Below are positions 49,743 to 59,715 of a DNA stretch of 64,000 nt, piece by piece. The notes beneath the pieces are model-generated. The model was not told the DNA's origin. It worked only from the letters and a program-made list of their open reading frames with translations, and did no database searches. The stretch's first letter is position 1. Every line of letters begins with the position of its first letter. This stretch comes from Gonatopus flavifemur (taxonomy: Eukaryota > Arthropoda > Insecta > Hymenoptera > Dryinidae): the NCBI GenBank assembly GCA_018340375.1, contig JAFFJZ010000029.1, positions 62,001 to 126,000 on the forward strand. Direction: 5' to 3'. The position numbers and the translations under genes are program-made.

Positions 49743-50008
49743 TTAATGTGGGTATTTTACAGGAAATATTTTTTACAGTGTACGTTCGAATGACCGTCAG
49801 CCCGAAATTGCATAACCCCAAATGATGAACAATAAATTACAGTATTAATCAACTATTGGTTACTTTTATACGATTTGTTGATTTATGAACGGATAATTTA
49901 TTATTGATATTTTATTATGCAACTTCGGACTCACCTCGATAAAAAAAATTTGAAAAGTTTTGAAAAACTCTTGCTTATCAGATACGTTTTTTCACTGAAG
50001 AGAGATCT

Positions 50009-50876
50009 AGTAACTCCAGGATCTACGGGGTGCTCTTAAGGGCATTCATCAGAGGCAAAGTTACTAGATCTTTCCCCCCAGTCTTCTCAACGATTAATGA
50101 ATACAATCGATTTTAATGAGCAGGTGCATCTTCTTAGCATATCAAAGAAAGTGCAGCTACTCTTTATTTTTCATTTTATTTGTTCGTTTCTGAGAAAATT
50201 GGGGGGGCGATTTTGGAATCTAGTAACTTTTTGGGAAGGTGGTGAATGCCGTTAAAGGGATTTATTACTCCCTGCAAAAGTTACTAGATTCCAAATTTCT
50301 CCTCCCAGTTTTCTCAGAAACGGACACATAAAATGAAAAATAATGAGTAGCTGCATTTTTTTCAATAGCCTAAGAAGATGCACCTGCTCATTGAAATTGA
50401 TTCTATTCATTGATTACTGAGAAAACTGGGGGGGGGGGAGATCTAGTAACTTGGCTTGTGGTGAATCGCCTGAAGGGCATTCATCAGAGGCAAAGTTACT
50501 AGATCTCTCCCCCCAGTTTTCTCAACGATTAATGAATATAATCGATTTCAATGAGCAGGTGCATCTTCTTAGCATATCAAAGAAAGTGCAGCTACTCTTT
50601 ATTTTTCATTTTATTTGTTCGTTTCTGAGAAAACTGGGGGGGGGGCGATTTTGGAATCTAGTAACTTTTTGGGAAGGTAGTGAATGCCGTTAAGGGTATC
50701 CCGTAGAAGCCGAAGTTACTAGATCTCTCTACCCAAAATACTCGAAGATGACTGAATAAAATTAATTAAAACAACCAGCCAGACCTTCTGTTGATATGGA
50801 AGAGGGTCTGGCTGGTTGTTATATTCCATTCTATTGAGTCATCTTTGAGAATTTTGAGAAAAACAATCTAGTAACT
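50009..50876. repeat. Array of alternately inverted modules bounded by GTTACTAGATC
   Basis: AGTTACTAGATC or its inverse occurs nine times with strictly alternating orientation (near 50009, 50071, 50217, 50279, 50442, 50494, 50656, 50717 and 50868). Three modules of about 155-172 bp (50071, 50279 inverted, 50494) are copies of one sequence with GAGCAGGTGCATCTTCTTAG and runs of 7-11 G. The fourth holds an unrelated hairpin (AACAACCAGCCAGACC with its inverse). Spacers of about 45-52 bp separate modules. Confidence 0.85.
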
Positions 50877-51120
50877 TCGGCTTCTACGGGATACCCTTAA
50901 TAGAAATGATCAAGCGATTATGGTTGGTTCAAGTTCATAAAATGAAGGAATATGTAATTAGCGATATTGAATGATAACAAAAAACTACTTTATATAAATT
51001 TCGTTTTTTACTCGTGTGTATTATAAACATTTCGGCATTCATTCATACTTGAAAAAAATTTCAATGATAGTATGATCGATTTTGTAGGTTATATTTTTAC
51101 AAAGTGTCTGAACTTCCATA

Positions 51121-51609
51121 CACGGAAAAAATAATTTAGCTGCAGCAGCTAAGTAGCTAGCACGGACGCGGACAGCCATTAAATTAGCTCCTGCAGCTAA
51201 ATTTTAGCTGTTACCCCAAATAAATTAACTACAAATGCAAATTTTTTTGCTGTCACAGCTAAAATTTAGCTGCAGGAGCCAATTTAATGGCTGTCCGTGT
51301 CCGTGCTACACTGAGAGAAAAAATTTCCGGAAACAATAAAACATTTAGTTGAATAGTCGCCATAAAATACTTAATTGATTTGAATGAACTTTCATTGACT
51401 CAATTAAATAACTGTTTTAATTGATGAAATATTCAATAGCATATTAAATATTTGTTTGATTGAATGAATATTTAATCGAGTCAATAAAAGTTTATTCAAA
51501 TCAATTAAGTATTTTATGGCGACTATTCAACTAAATATTTCATTGTTCCCGGAAATTTTTTCTCTCAGTGTAGCCACTTAGCTGCTGCAGCTAAATTATT
51601 TTTTCCCTG
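51121..51609. mobile_element. Element ending CACGGAAAAAATAATTTAGC, AGCTGCAGCAGCT words
   Basis: The ends are CACGGAAAAAATAATTTAGC and GCTAAATTATTTTTTCCCTG, flanked by TA (51119-51120 and 51610-51611). TTTAGCTGCAGGAGC and its inverses fill the interior. The right arm is interrupted by 51309-51570. Confidence 0.82.
51309..51570. mobile_element. 262-bp MITE ending CACTGAGAGAAAAAATTTCC, nested
   Basis: The two ends are inverse copies, flanked by TA at 51307-51308 and 51571-51572. The left arm of the host palindrome (near 51160) reads CTAGCTAGCACGGAC-like with one TA, so the TA duplication is shown by the sister arm. The interior repeats TTAATTGATTTGAAT and AATAAATATT-like words. A relative lies at 56916-57175. 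Confidence 0.88.
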
Positions 51610-51830
51610 TAATATGTTCCATCAATTTGATGACTGTCGGATAAATAAAAACATGATGAACCAATCATTCAGTAATTATCCGCATAACCTAATATTTTCA
51701 AATGATTTTTGTATTCAACAAACATGAGGCCCGTGAGAGTTCTTTAGTCATTCATTCCAGGAGTTCGCAACTCCTCAAGAGTTCTACTAATCGAATAACG
51801 ATTTCTTGGCGTAATTTAAAAGAACACTTG

Positions 51831-52273
51831 CACTGAGAAAAAGGATTAGTGAACTGAACGAAAACGTAGTTGCCTCAACTATGCCAGGAGGTTAAATACA
51901 TTCAACCAACTCTGGAGGTTGCATTGAATCATTCCCCAGATTGGCCGACTCTGTTGAGTCAACTACGTGAATGATTGGGACAATGAAAAATAGTTTCTGT
52001 CAAGTATCCATATACATTTGACACAAAATAACGGATCATTGATTGCCTGCGAGGTTGACTCAACTACGTGAGATTTCGAATGAAACTTCTTCTGTGATTT
52101 GTTGACGTTGACACACATTGGTTCATAAAATCAAGTGATATGTTTGAGACAATGAAAGGTGGCGTAGTTGAGTCTACAATTTCCAAGTCATTTCAACTAA
52201 AAATTCGTTGATTCATTCATAAATTCTTCAACTACGCGTGGTGGTTAATGGCACTTTTATTTTTTTCTCAGTG
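51831..52273. mobile_element. CACTGAGAAAAA-ended element of GTTGACTCAACTACGT words
   Basis: The ends CACTGAGAAAAA and TTTTTTTCTCAGTG are inverted and flanked by TG on both sides (51829-51830, 52274-52275). GTAGTTGACTCAAC, TCAACTACGTGA and similar words recur at least eight times in both orientations. Confidence 0.75.
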
Positions 52274-52370
52274 TGTCGATTACTTCAGAATTCTCTTCTC
52301 AGGAACTCTTGTAGACTTTCTCGTGTTATCGGAAGTGGTTTTTCGTGAATTCGACACCTTATCCCGTTAA

Positions 52371-52622
52371 GAGGATACCACCGGCCCATGACGATGCCAC
52401 CCGAGCCAAATCTTTCCTGATAAATCATTCAAGAATAAAGCAATGGAAGAAAAATATCGCTCTGTACAGACCATCTTTCTTCATTGATTGAAGAAGAAGG
52501 TCTGTACAGAGCGATATTGTGATTTCATTCTTTCGTTTTCGAGTAATTTGTTAGAATAGTTTTGGTTGTGTTCCTTTTCTAACTAATTGGTCTAGTTGCA
52601 TGTTCAGGGGTCGCTGGTATCA
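52371..52622. mobile_element. Decayed TTAA-type element with inner hairpin
   Basis: TTAAGAGGATACCACC on the left and GGTATCAACTTGA on the right resemble the ends of 19504-19889. A 27-bp-arm hairpin with GCTCTGTACAGACC lies at about 52467-52525. The right TTAA is mutated. Confidence 0.45.
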
Positions 52623-52735
52623 ACTTGAGAATCATCTCTGCAAGTTTTAGAATTCCTGGTGAATTCAGTTTCGATTAATTAGCTCGGAAAAAAGTCATAT
52701 CAAATGGAGCCACCTGTGTCCTTGAATGAACAACA

Positions 52736-52854
52736 CACGGAAAAAAAGATGATGTTGGATTTACAACATTTCGTTCGATCACCATAGAAACCCCTAATGT
52801 TTCTATGGTGATCGAACGAAACATTGTAAATCCAACATCATCTTTTTTTCCGTG
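52736..52854. mobile_element. 119-bp near-perfect hairpin ending CACGGAAAAAAA
   Basis: Arms of about 55 bp pair with two mismatches around an 8-base loop (CCCCTAAT). The ends are CACGGAAAAAAAGATGATG and its inverse. An RNA copy would form a long stem. Confidence 0.85.
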
Positions 52855-53474
52855 GCAGGAGAATACGGTCGCGGATGTGTTTTTTTCTTATATTTCATTC
52901 TTTTCAATTGGCAAATAACAAAATCATTCATCTCGACATCTATAATAGTTTTTGAAATTCCTGCCTGCCCACATAGCACAAGAGTTCTAAAGGAGTGCTT
53001 TATGAATACAAAGGGATTATTATGAGCTCTTTCAAAACTCTTGTGTCATCTGGGTGTTGATATCTAAAGAATCAATGAATTTAAAGAATGACTTGAAAAT
53101 TATAAAACATATCTCATGAAAAATACGATAAAATAAAAAGACAAAGTTTATCAAATTTCAAATCACGATTAATTCAATATTTTCATTATTCAATGGAATA
53201 ATTAACACGTAATAAATTAACCAAAACATAATAGAGAAATCAAGAACAATGTAAATCCAATAAAATGGAACCAAAATAAACTTTATACACGATTATACTT
53301 TGCCCTGTCCATTTTACTCAGATTTTATCTGAAATAGCGGCGGAACTGACGCTAAACGGATATATCATAATGCATGCATGTGTGAATGAATATTTGTGGA
53401 TGTATTACATATACAGGGGATTCCAAAATAGTTTCTCAATCTACCGCGGCGAGGTGCTAGAAATCGCATCTGAG
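52855..53474. other. AT-rich stretch with a short CAGCAC-like word patch
   Basis: CCCACATAGCACAAGAGTTC at 52978-52997 and GAGCTCTTTCAAAACTC to about 53050 look like a tiny member of the GAATTC-word family. Nothing else is recognised. Confidence 0.4.
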
Positions 53475-54173
53475 TAGAGTAGGGATCCTCCAGTGAGGGA
53501 CAAGGTTGGCACGTAATATACTTCTAAGTATTTTACATAGTTTACGACACGTAAGAAGCCGAGTATCTTACGCATAAAACTAACCCCTTGTCTTAGGTGG
53601 GACAGGAGGGTTCAAGTATCTTAAATATATAACGTGTCAGAAACCAAGTATGATACGTAAGAAATTGAAAAATCACGCACCGAGAGAAAAAGCATGCTTT
53701 AGAAGCAGGACACACTTCAATACTTCTAACGCACTTGTTACAACGTACTTTCAACGCTCGGGACTCATGCAGTTAACGCACGAGACCATGCTTTTTGGGT
53801 ATGTGTCACATGCTTTCTAAGCATGGGTACCGAGCGTTGGAAGCACGTTATGACAAATGCATTAGAAACTTTAGTGCGTCAATACTTCTGCAGTATGCTT
53901 TTTCTCTCGGTGCGTAATAAACCCAACCCTGGTGAGGGATAAGATGACGGTCGTCATTAGTGGGATAACCAAAAAATGGATACCTAATTTATGCATCATC
54001 CAATGAATAAAACTGAGTAATCCATTGAAAATATAATATAAATCTCATTGTTTCGTCATGTTTTCAATCGACTATTCAATTTTATTCATTGAATGACGTG
54101 CAAACTAACCCCTATCCTATTAATGGCGAGATGAAAAAAGCTGATTGTCTTATCCCTCATTGAAGGATCCCTA
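53475..54173. mobile_element. hAT-like MITE with 8-bp duplication CATCTGAG
   Basis: The right end CCCTCATTGAAGGATCCCTA and the left TAGGGATCCTCCAGTGAGGG are inverted; five extra bases (TAGAG) precede the left tip. CATCTGAG flanks both sides (53467-53474 and 54174-54181). GTCATTAGTGGGATA near 53955 matches the interior of 27534-27841. It is interrupted by 53678-53912. Confidence 0.8.
53678..53912. mobile_element. 235-bp MITE ending CACCGAGAGAAAAAGCATGC, nested
   Basis: The ends are CACCGAGAGAAAAAGCATGC and GTATGCTTTTTCTCTCGGTG, flanked by CG on both sides (53676-53677, 53913-53914). The interior repeats AAGCATG, AACGCACTTGT and CGAGCGTTGGAAGCACG words. It belongs with the other CACTG/CACCG-GAGAAAAA-ended elements. 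Confidence 0.82.
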
Positions 54174-54222
54174 CATCTGAGAAATGCCCATTTGAGTTTA
54201 TGCCCCCTGGCAGGGTAGCATT

Positions 54223-54407
54223 GGTAGGGTCCAGCAATACCGAATACTCTTAATCCCGAAGGTCAGCAATCCCAAATAGAAATAAAGCCAAATAACCACC
54301 ATGAGTTACTATAGTCAACCACCAAGCACGTCAAAAGTTTCTAAAATTCATTCAAGTCTAATTCTATTCAGAATTATTCTAAGTATTCGATATTGCTGGA
54401 CCCTACC
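54223..54407. mobile_element. 185-bp palindromic element ending GGTAGGGTCCAGCAATA
   Basis: The left end GGTAGGGTCCAGCAATACCG and the right end ATATTGCTGGACCCTACC are inverted; GAATACTCTTAAT and ATTCTAAGTATTC also pair. Confidence 0.65.
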
Positions 54408-54776
54408 GGTAGCATTGCCATGTTCTGAAGGTTTAATATCTCGAAATGACTTGGTCCCGAAATTCAATATCCCTTCGGTTGGCCCAGGGGACATGAACTC
54501 AAGTAGGCAATTTTAGACTGATTTCAGCGCTTCTAAGGGAAAGGGTACTTGAACTAATTTTACATCAATGCATTAATACTGTTTCAAAAACTTTGACGAT
54601 TCACCCAGAAAACGGTATGCTTGAAATAAACAAGTGATTCTTACTATAGCCCCAAACAGAGATGTTCTCTTCAGTACAATTTCCGTTAGATTAACCTATC
54701 ATAATCGTGAGTTGAATGGAAATACCAATACAAATACCAATACAAATATCACTACAGCTGTTTCAAGTATTCTGTA

Positions 54777-55146
54777 CACGGAGAGAAAAAATTTGCTGAC
54801 GCAGCAAATCGAGGTATTATATATAGGATAGCAAAATTTTTTGCTGACCTAGCTAAAAATTTGCTATAACAGCAATCGTGTTAGCTACGACAGCAATTTT
54901 TTAGCTGTGTCAGCAAAAAATGTTTGCTCCGCCAGCAAATTTTCAGTATTATATACAGAATAGCAAATAACTTTTGCTGGGATAGCAAACATTTGTTGCT
55001 GCCACAGCTAAAAATTCGCTGTCGCAGCTAACAAGATTGCTGGAACAGCAAATAGTTTGCTGTCACAGCAAAACATTTGCTGCTCTGGCAAAAGGAACCC
55101 AGCAAAAGTAGATTTCGCTGCCACAGCGAATTCCTTTTTCTCCGTG
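54777..55146. mobile_element. 370-bp element made of TTGCTG-n-CAGCAA microhairpins
   Basis: The ends are CACGGAGAGAAAAAATTTGC and GAATTCCTTTTTCTCCGTG. TA lies immediately outside both ends. A longer direct repeat, TTCAAGTATT, lies at 54762-54771 and 55152-55161. The interior holds at least 13 short inverted pairs such as TTTGCTCCGCCAGCAAA, TTCGCTGTCGCAGCTAA and TTTGCTGTCACAGCAAA, spaced 20-30 bp, each with a different 3-5-base loop. Confidence 0.82.
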
Positions 55147-55174
55147 TATTATTCAAGTATTATTCTGTTTGGTA

Positions 55175-55446
55175 CTCTCTAAATCTGAAAGAGTGAAAAA
55201 TCGCACGTTTCACTCCACTAAGTGTCAGAAGTGAGCCTGTCCGCTTCGAGTGGAATTTTCACTCGTTTCGAGTGACTTCTCACTCTTTTAGAGTGAAAAA
55301 TTCACTCTAACGTCGAAGTGGTTGTGAATTTCTAACCTCAAACCTTAGAATATCACTCTAAAAGAGTGGACATTTCACTCGAAAATTCGACAGGCTCACT
55401 TCTGGCTGGCTAAAGAGTGAAATCTCACTCCAAAGATTTTAGAGAG
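55175..55446. mobile_element. 272-bp MITE ending CTCTCTAAA, AGAGTGA words, nested
   Basis: The ends CTCTCTAAATC and GATTTTAGAGAG are inverted and flanked by TA (55173-55174, 55447-55448). The right arm of the host element has the empty site (TA at 56050-56051 in ACACATGTACCAAAC). TCACTCTTTTAGAGTGA-like words recur about a dozen times. A second copy in reverse orientation is at 59487-59713. Confidence 0.9.
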
Positions 55447-55568
55447 TACATGTGTAATATGCTTATTATAAGGATACTTACACTTCATTCAAACATAGAA
55501 TAAACTCGATTCGAGTATAAGAACCCCTCAATACAAGCATAATGTACGCTCGAATCACGCTGCTCTGC

Positions 55569-55960
55569 CATGGATCGGAATCATTCCGGTCGTAACAACT
55601 TTGAATGGAATGTATTGGCTATTTCTGATAAATAGTTCCAATGGAAATATATATTTCATCATTGGTTGGTTAATTTTCCATTCCGCCGGAGGGTATTCCG
55701 GTTCATGGGGGACAAGGGCACCAGTAATCCCAGATGAGCTCCGAACTGAGGGGAAGAGTATTCCCCACCACTATGCCATATACACATGTAACGTATGTGT
55801 TGGTGCACCACTACATATGTTCGTAAATATATGGCATAGTGGTGAGGGATACTCTTCCCCTCAGTTCGGAGCTCATCTGGGATCACTGAAGGGCACCTGT
55901 TTTCGACGAAACGGAAGAGAAAATGTTCCGTTCCGGTTGAATAATCCATCGCATGAGAGC
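55569..55960. mobile_element. ATTCCGG-word element with a nested palindrome
   Basis: CCATGGATCGGAATCATTCC on the left and AAATGTTCCGTTCCGG on the right repeat the ATTCCGG word in both orientations. A palindrome at about 55708-55888, CAGTAATCCCAGATGAGCTC with its inverse, interrupts it; arms there are about 70 bp and contain CACTATGCCATATA. A relative lies at 56729-56875. Confidence 0.65.
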
Positions 55961-56728
55961 ACCCTCAAATATATTTTATCTTTGAATCCAGTGTAATTCT
56001 TTTTGCAATAAGTGTAACTATCCTTATAATAAACATATTATTACACATGTACCAAACAGAATAATACTTGAAACAGCTGTAGCGATATTTGGAGCAATAG
56101 AAAGAATCACTCACTTAAATTCAACCATAGGTATCCATGTGAAATTAGTTCTAGTACCCTTCCCCTTCGCGGCACTGAAGTTTATTCTAAAAATCCTGCT
56201 ATTGAGTTTATACCTCCTGGTATAACCCTGTTGTAAAATTCCCATGAAACCACATAGATTGATTTTATGGGTTTCGATTCAGTTTTTATCAGTTCTCAGG
56301 AGGTTCGATATATGTAATTGAAACAGCATTTATGGAATTTTATGAGATTAGACAAGATCATGAGTTTTTATGGGATTTCACCTGGCCCCAACAACCTCAC
56401 TCATCAAATCCCATCGAAACAGATAAAACCGAGAAGTTTATGCACTGTGAAAAATGATTGTGGAATTGTCCCCCAAAGAATGGTGGCAGCAAAGTTCCTC
56501 CGTAGATGGGGAATTTTTTGCCATAATTTGGTGTATTTTTTCTCCATTTGTGGACAAGTTGTAATGAATGGATCAGTGATCTGTGTTTCAATTTCAAAAA
56601 GAATGTTCACAGTGTATTAGTGTATACGTGTGAATCAGTCCGAGTAACGGCTGGTATGGCGTGGCTGTTGATAGTTCTGAACATTTTAGTAATTTTAGTA
56701 TAGGAGTTTATGCCCCCTGGGCTGGCCT

Positions 56729-56875
56729 CCTATGGATCGGAATACTTTCCGGTGGAATAAAAAAGCAACCAATGCACAATCTTTCATAGATTTCTCATAT
56801 ATCGCTCTGAAAGAGATTATAAATGGAATTAGTTTGCAGTCATTCCGCTGGAATGAATTCCGGTTCATGGGAGAG
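56729..56875. mobile_element. Short ATTCCGG-word element
   Basis: CCTATGGATCGGAATACTTTCC at the left (first 20 bases alike) and GAATTCCGGTTCATGGG at the right match the ends of 55569-55960. It follows a GAGTTTATGCCCCCTGG end at 56705-56721. Confidence 0.6.
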
Positions 56876-56915
56876 GTTAGCTTTCAAAAAATCTATGAAC
56901 AACGCGGCAAATGCA

Positions 56916-57175
56916 CTGAGAGAAAAAATTCCCGGGAATAATAAAATATTTAGTTAATTTGAATAAACTTTCATTAACTCAATTAGATCAATGTTTCCAT
57001 TGATGAAATATTTCATAGCATATTAAATATTTGTTCACTGAAAGATAAATTTCTTCCAACCAAATAAATAGTTTATTTTTCCTCTCTCCATAAGATATTT
57101 CTCAGGATTGATGAAATATTTAATCGAATCGAATAATGATATGCTTGCCCTAAATAAATTGGCCTTCTAAATAAA
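56916..57175. mobile_element. Partial relative of the CACTGAGAGAAAAAA MITE
   Basis: It begins CACTGAGAGAAAAAATTCCC and shares AATAAACTTTCATTAACTC and CATAGCATATTAAATATTTG with 51309-51570. The right terminus is lost; CCCTGGTAGAAATTCCTCTAG follows at 57205. Confidence 0.7.
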
Positions 57176-57362
57176 TAATTTATTCGCCACAACCCTGGTA
57201 GAAATTCCTCTAGTAATTTGCTAGTTGTAACACTTGCCCTCACGGAAAACTAGAGTTCCAATTCAGTAACTTTTCAATTCAATCACCAGCTTATAAGTGT
57301 CCTTATATATATAATATATATAAATATTACATTATACATTATATATATACATATTATGTATA

Positions 57363-57480
57363 CAGGGTGTCTAGCAGTCGGGAATTCCGGGAAAGTCGGG
57401 AATTGTATTTTCGTCGGGAAAAGTCGGGAAAACGTCAGGAAATTGAACAAATTCCGGGAAATTTTCAATTATATTTTTAT
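57363..57480. repeat. CGGGAAAAGTCGGGAA word patch starting CAGGGTGTCTAGC
   Basis: After TA at 57361-57362 the sequence CAGGGTGTCTAGCAGTCGGG begins and GTCGGGAAAA, TTCCGGGAAA recur. Similar words are at 58135-58160, which may be near the other end of an element of about 0.8 kb (inference). Confidence 0.5.
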
Positions 57481-58400
57481 TTTTGTGTGTGCAGAATTTT
57501 TAAACTTAGAAAAGTTTCCCCCATCGACGAATAATTGATTATATTGAATATTGATCATTTTAAATCTTAATTGAAATGAATATTAATTATATGGAATATT
57601 GATATTTCTTGTTATAATTTTGAGAGTTATGCAAAGATTCTCAGATATTTTCAGAATAATTTCTTCAGCCCTGTTACAAATAATTATAGATTATAATCTA
57701 TAAAATCTCATTGACGAATGGGAAAATGAATAGGTTTCAATGAAATTCAATGATATTTGATCAGAAATTTCACCATTTGTAATAGGATTTGATAGAATAT
57801 TTCTACTTGTGGGAGATTTTAAAGTTGTTTCAAATATTCTCTCAGAGGTCTTGCAACTGTTTCAAGAATTTTCGAAAGAATTCCCAAATGTTTGTGAAAT
57901 AGTCTGTTTCTGACTTCTTCAAGATGTACCTAATATACTTGATTCTATTTTCAAAACGCATTGTAATTAAATGGAGCCGAGTTGGATTGAATGATTCGGA
58001 TTATTGATTGGAAACATGTCCATTTAAAATGATCAATATTTGAATATTCAACTTCGAATTCATTTTTCTTATTAGCTTGTATTATGCCATTGAAAATGTT
58101 AATTGAAATTGATATGTGTGCATTTTATTTTTCATCCGGGAATTTCCGGAATTGTAAAAATTGAATTTTACCCAAAATTTTGGTCATTTTTGGCCTGCCA
58201 AAATTCGATTTTTTATCAGATCAAAAGACTGGTATTGTATGGAGAACTACTATACAGGACATGCAGGAAAAATTTGATGGCCATCAGGTCATTTGTCTCC
58301 GAGTAATCATTGCAGCAAATAAGAAAAATGCTGTTTTGAGAAAAACGCGTTTAAAGATGAAATGATCGTTTTCACTGTTATAAATGGGTTAAAATCATAC
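57481..58400. other. AT-rich stretch, no supported gene
   Basis: Short open frames near 58103-58365 show no recognised domain. Confidence 0.35.
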
Positions 58401-58414
58401 TTACAGCTAATCTG

Positions 58415-58555
58415 CTATTCCAGGCCCATATAATTCACCTTCCTCTTCTTCAAAAAGTGCTTGTTGAGCTGAAGAAGCTCTTCTTCGAGATGATCGATCC
58501 TCTTTTGAAGCAGCCCGTTGGCGATGATCAGCGATTCGTAGTCTCGTCTCGTCAT
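58415..58555 (-). CDS. Possible small coiled-coil ORF, 46 residues
   Basis: The frame runs from ATG at 58555 to TAG at 58415. It encodes a charged peptide with a leucine-rich helix (LLQKRIDHLEEELLQLNKHF, residues about 15-34) that could form a coiled coil. Base composition is more GC-rich than its neighbours. Upstream GAGTTACAG could be a splice acceptor and GCT|GTAAGT just after the stop a donor, so it may be an exon of a larger - strand gene or a transposon fragment. The family is not recognised. Confidence 0.3.
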   Translation of the reverse strand: MTRRDYESLIIANGLLQKRIDHLEEELLQLNKHFLKKRKVNYMGLE

Positions 58556-58599
58556 TAAATGGCTGTAACTCAAAAACTATTTGAGATATCGATTAAAAA

Positions 58600-59480
58600 T
58601 TTTAGTGTGTCATTTTGAAAGGTATAACCTATCGAAATATGAAAAAAAAATTTCACACTAGCTGTGCCCCTTAATTATTAACTACTTTGATTATTCATGT
58701 CCAGAATGAAAACACGTGTGTAGGCTAAAACATCTATTCTTAAAAACAAGTGGCTTCCGGGTAATGAAATCTGAAAATCGGAATGCAGCACATGATATAG
58801 TATGCAATAAGATATTGAAAAACACCGCCGAAAGCAGGTTGAAATTTCCCTGGTATATTGTTCCAAATTTATATTAAATTCAACTTTGAATTTGAATAAT
58901 ATGAATTCTAAAGAAACATAAGATTACCACTATATTGTTGTATGTTTATAAATCAGTTTTATTTTGATAGTTTATTATTCAATCAAGTATAGAGTACGAA
59001 TGAACAGGGTATCAGTTTTGAATTATTTCTATACCTGTGAAACTGTATTTTATATTAACAGCCATAGTCTAAGAATAAGATGATCAATAGGAAGATGGGT
59101 GATTCAGTCCATTAGTCATTTCAACAAAAATGTGTTTTAGAACTCTTCCCAATCGTCCTAATTCATAAAAAAGAAATCTTTTTGCAATCATCTTACGTAT
59201 ATGGTTGGAAATAGTATAATTTTGAGTTTTAAAACAATTTTTCTTGAAGAATCGCTTTGTTTTTAGCATGTCAAAATTATACTTTTTATCCAATCGAAAT
59301 TGTATAAAGGAACAGGTACTTGACATGCCGCAAGAAAATATGAATTAATCGGATGATTTGTCATCGACTTAGAACCACAGTGGTGGGGGAATTCTGTTTG
59401 TTTGGAAGATATCGAATAACTCGCTGAAAAACAAATATTTCTGTTCGAAAACATTACTATGAACACATTATTGAGGCACA
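58600..59480. other. AT-rich stretch, nothing recognised
   Basis: No domain, RNA gene or repeat boundary is seen until the CTCTCTGAAA MITE at 59487. Confidence 0.4.
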
Positions 59481-59486
59481 AATCTA

Positions 59487-59713
59487 CTCTCTGAAATTTT
59501 TAGAGTGAGATTTCACTCTTTAACCAGTCCAAAGTGAGCTTGTCGAAATTTCGAGTGAAATTTCCACTCTTTTAGAGTGACGGTTTAAGGTTTGAGGTTA
59601 GAAACTCAACAGCCACTCCAATTCTAGAGTGAATTTTTCACTCTCAAAAGGTGAAACGAGTTAAAATCCCCACTCGAAGCGGACTGGCTCACTTCTCTTT
59701 CGAATTTAGAGAG
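59487..59713. mobile_element. Second copy of the CTCTCTRAA MITE
   Basis: The ends are CTCTCTGAAATTTTTAGAG and GAATTTAGAGAG, flanked by TA (59485-59486, 59714-59715). It is the reverse orientation of 55175-55446, sharing GGTTTGAGGTTAGAAA and GAAGCGGAC blocks. Confidence 0.85.
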
Positions 59714-59715
59714 TA

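Larger units (their letters stand above)
47522..49780. mobile_element. Outer element of a three-level nest, CACTGTAAAAAATATTTCC ends
   Basis: The ends CACTGTAAAAAATATTTCC and GGAAATATTTTTTACAGTG are exact inverses, flanked by TA at 47520-47521 and 49781-49782. After removal of the inner 47702-49742 insertion only about 215 bp belong to it. These repeat TTGTAAAAC and GCTCAGCGTTG-like words. Confidence 0.85.
54484..56220. mobile_element. Inverted-repeat element ending CCAGGGGNCATRAACTCAA
   Basis: The left arm from 54484 and the right arm ending at 56220 are inverse copies over about 250 bp. Shared blocks are AAAGGGTACTTGAACTAATTT-like, ACTACAGCTGTTTCAAGTAT and TATTATAAGGATA. The left arm contains two nested MITEs, and the right arm keeps the uninterrupted sequence. 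An ATTCCGG-word element lies in the centre. Confidence 0.7.

Noticed and set aside
55601..55996. 131-residue frame with a mirror frame on the other strand
   Set aside because: Both come from the palindrome at 55708-55888, where each strand repeats the other; there is no domain.
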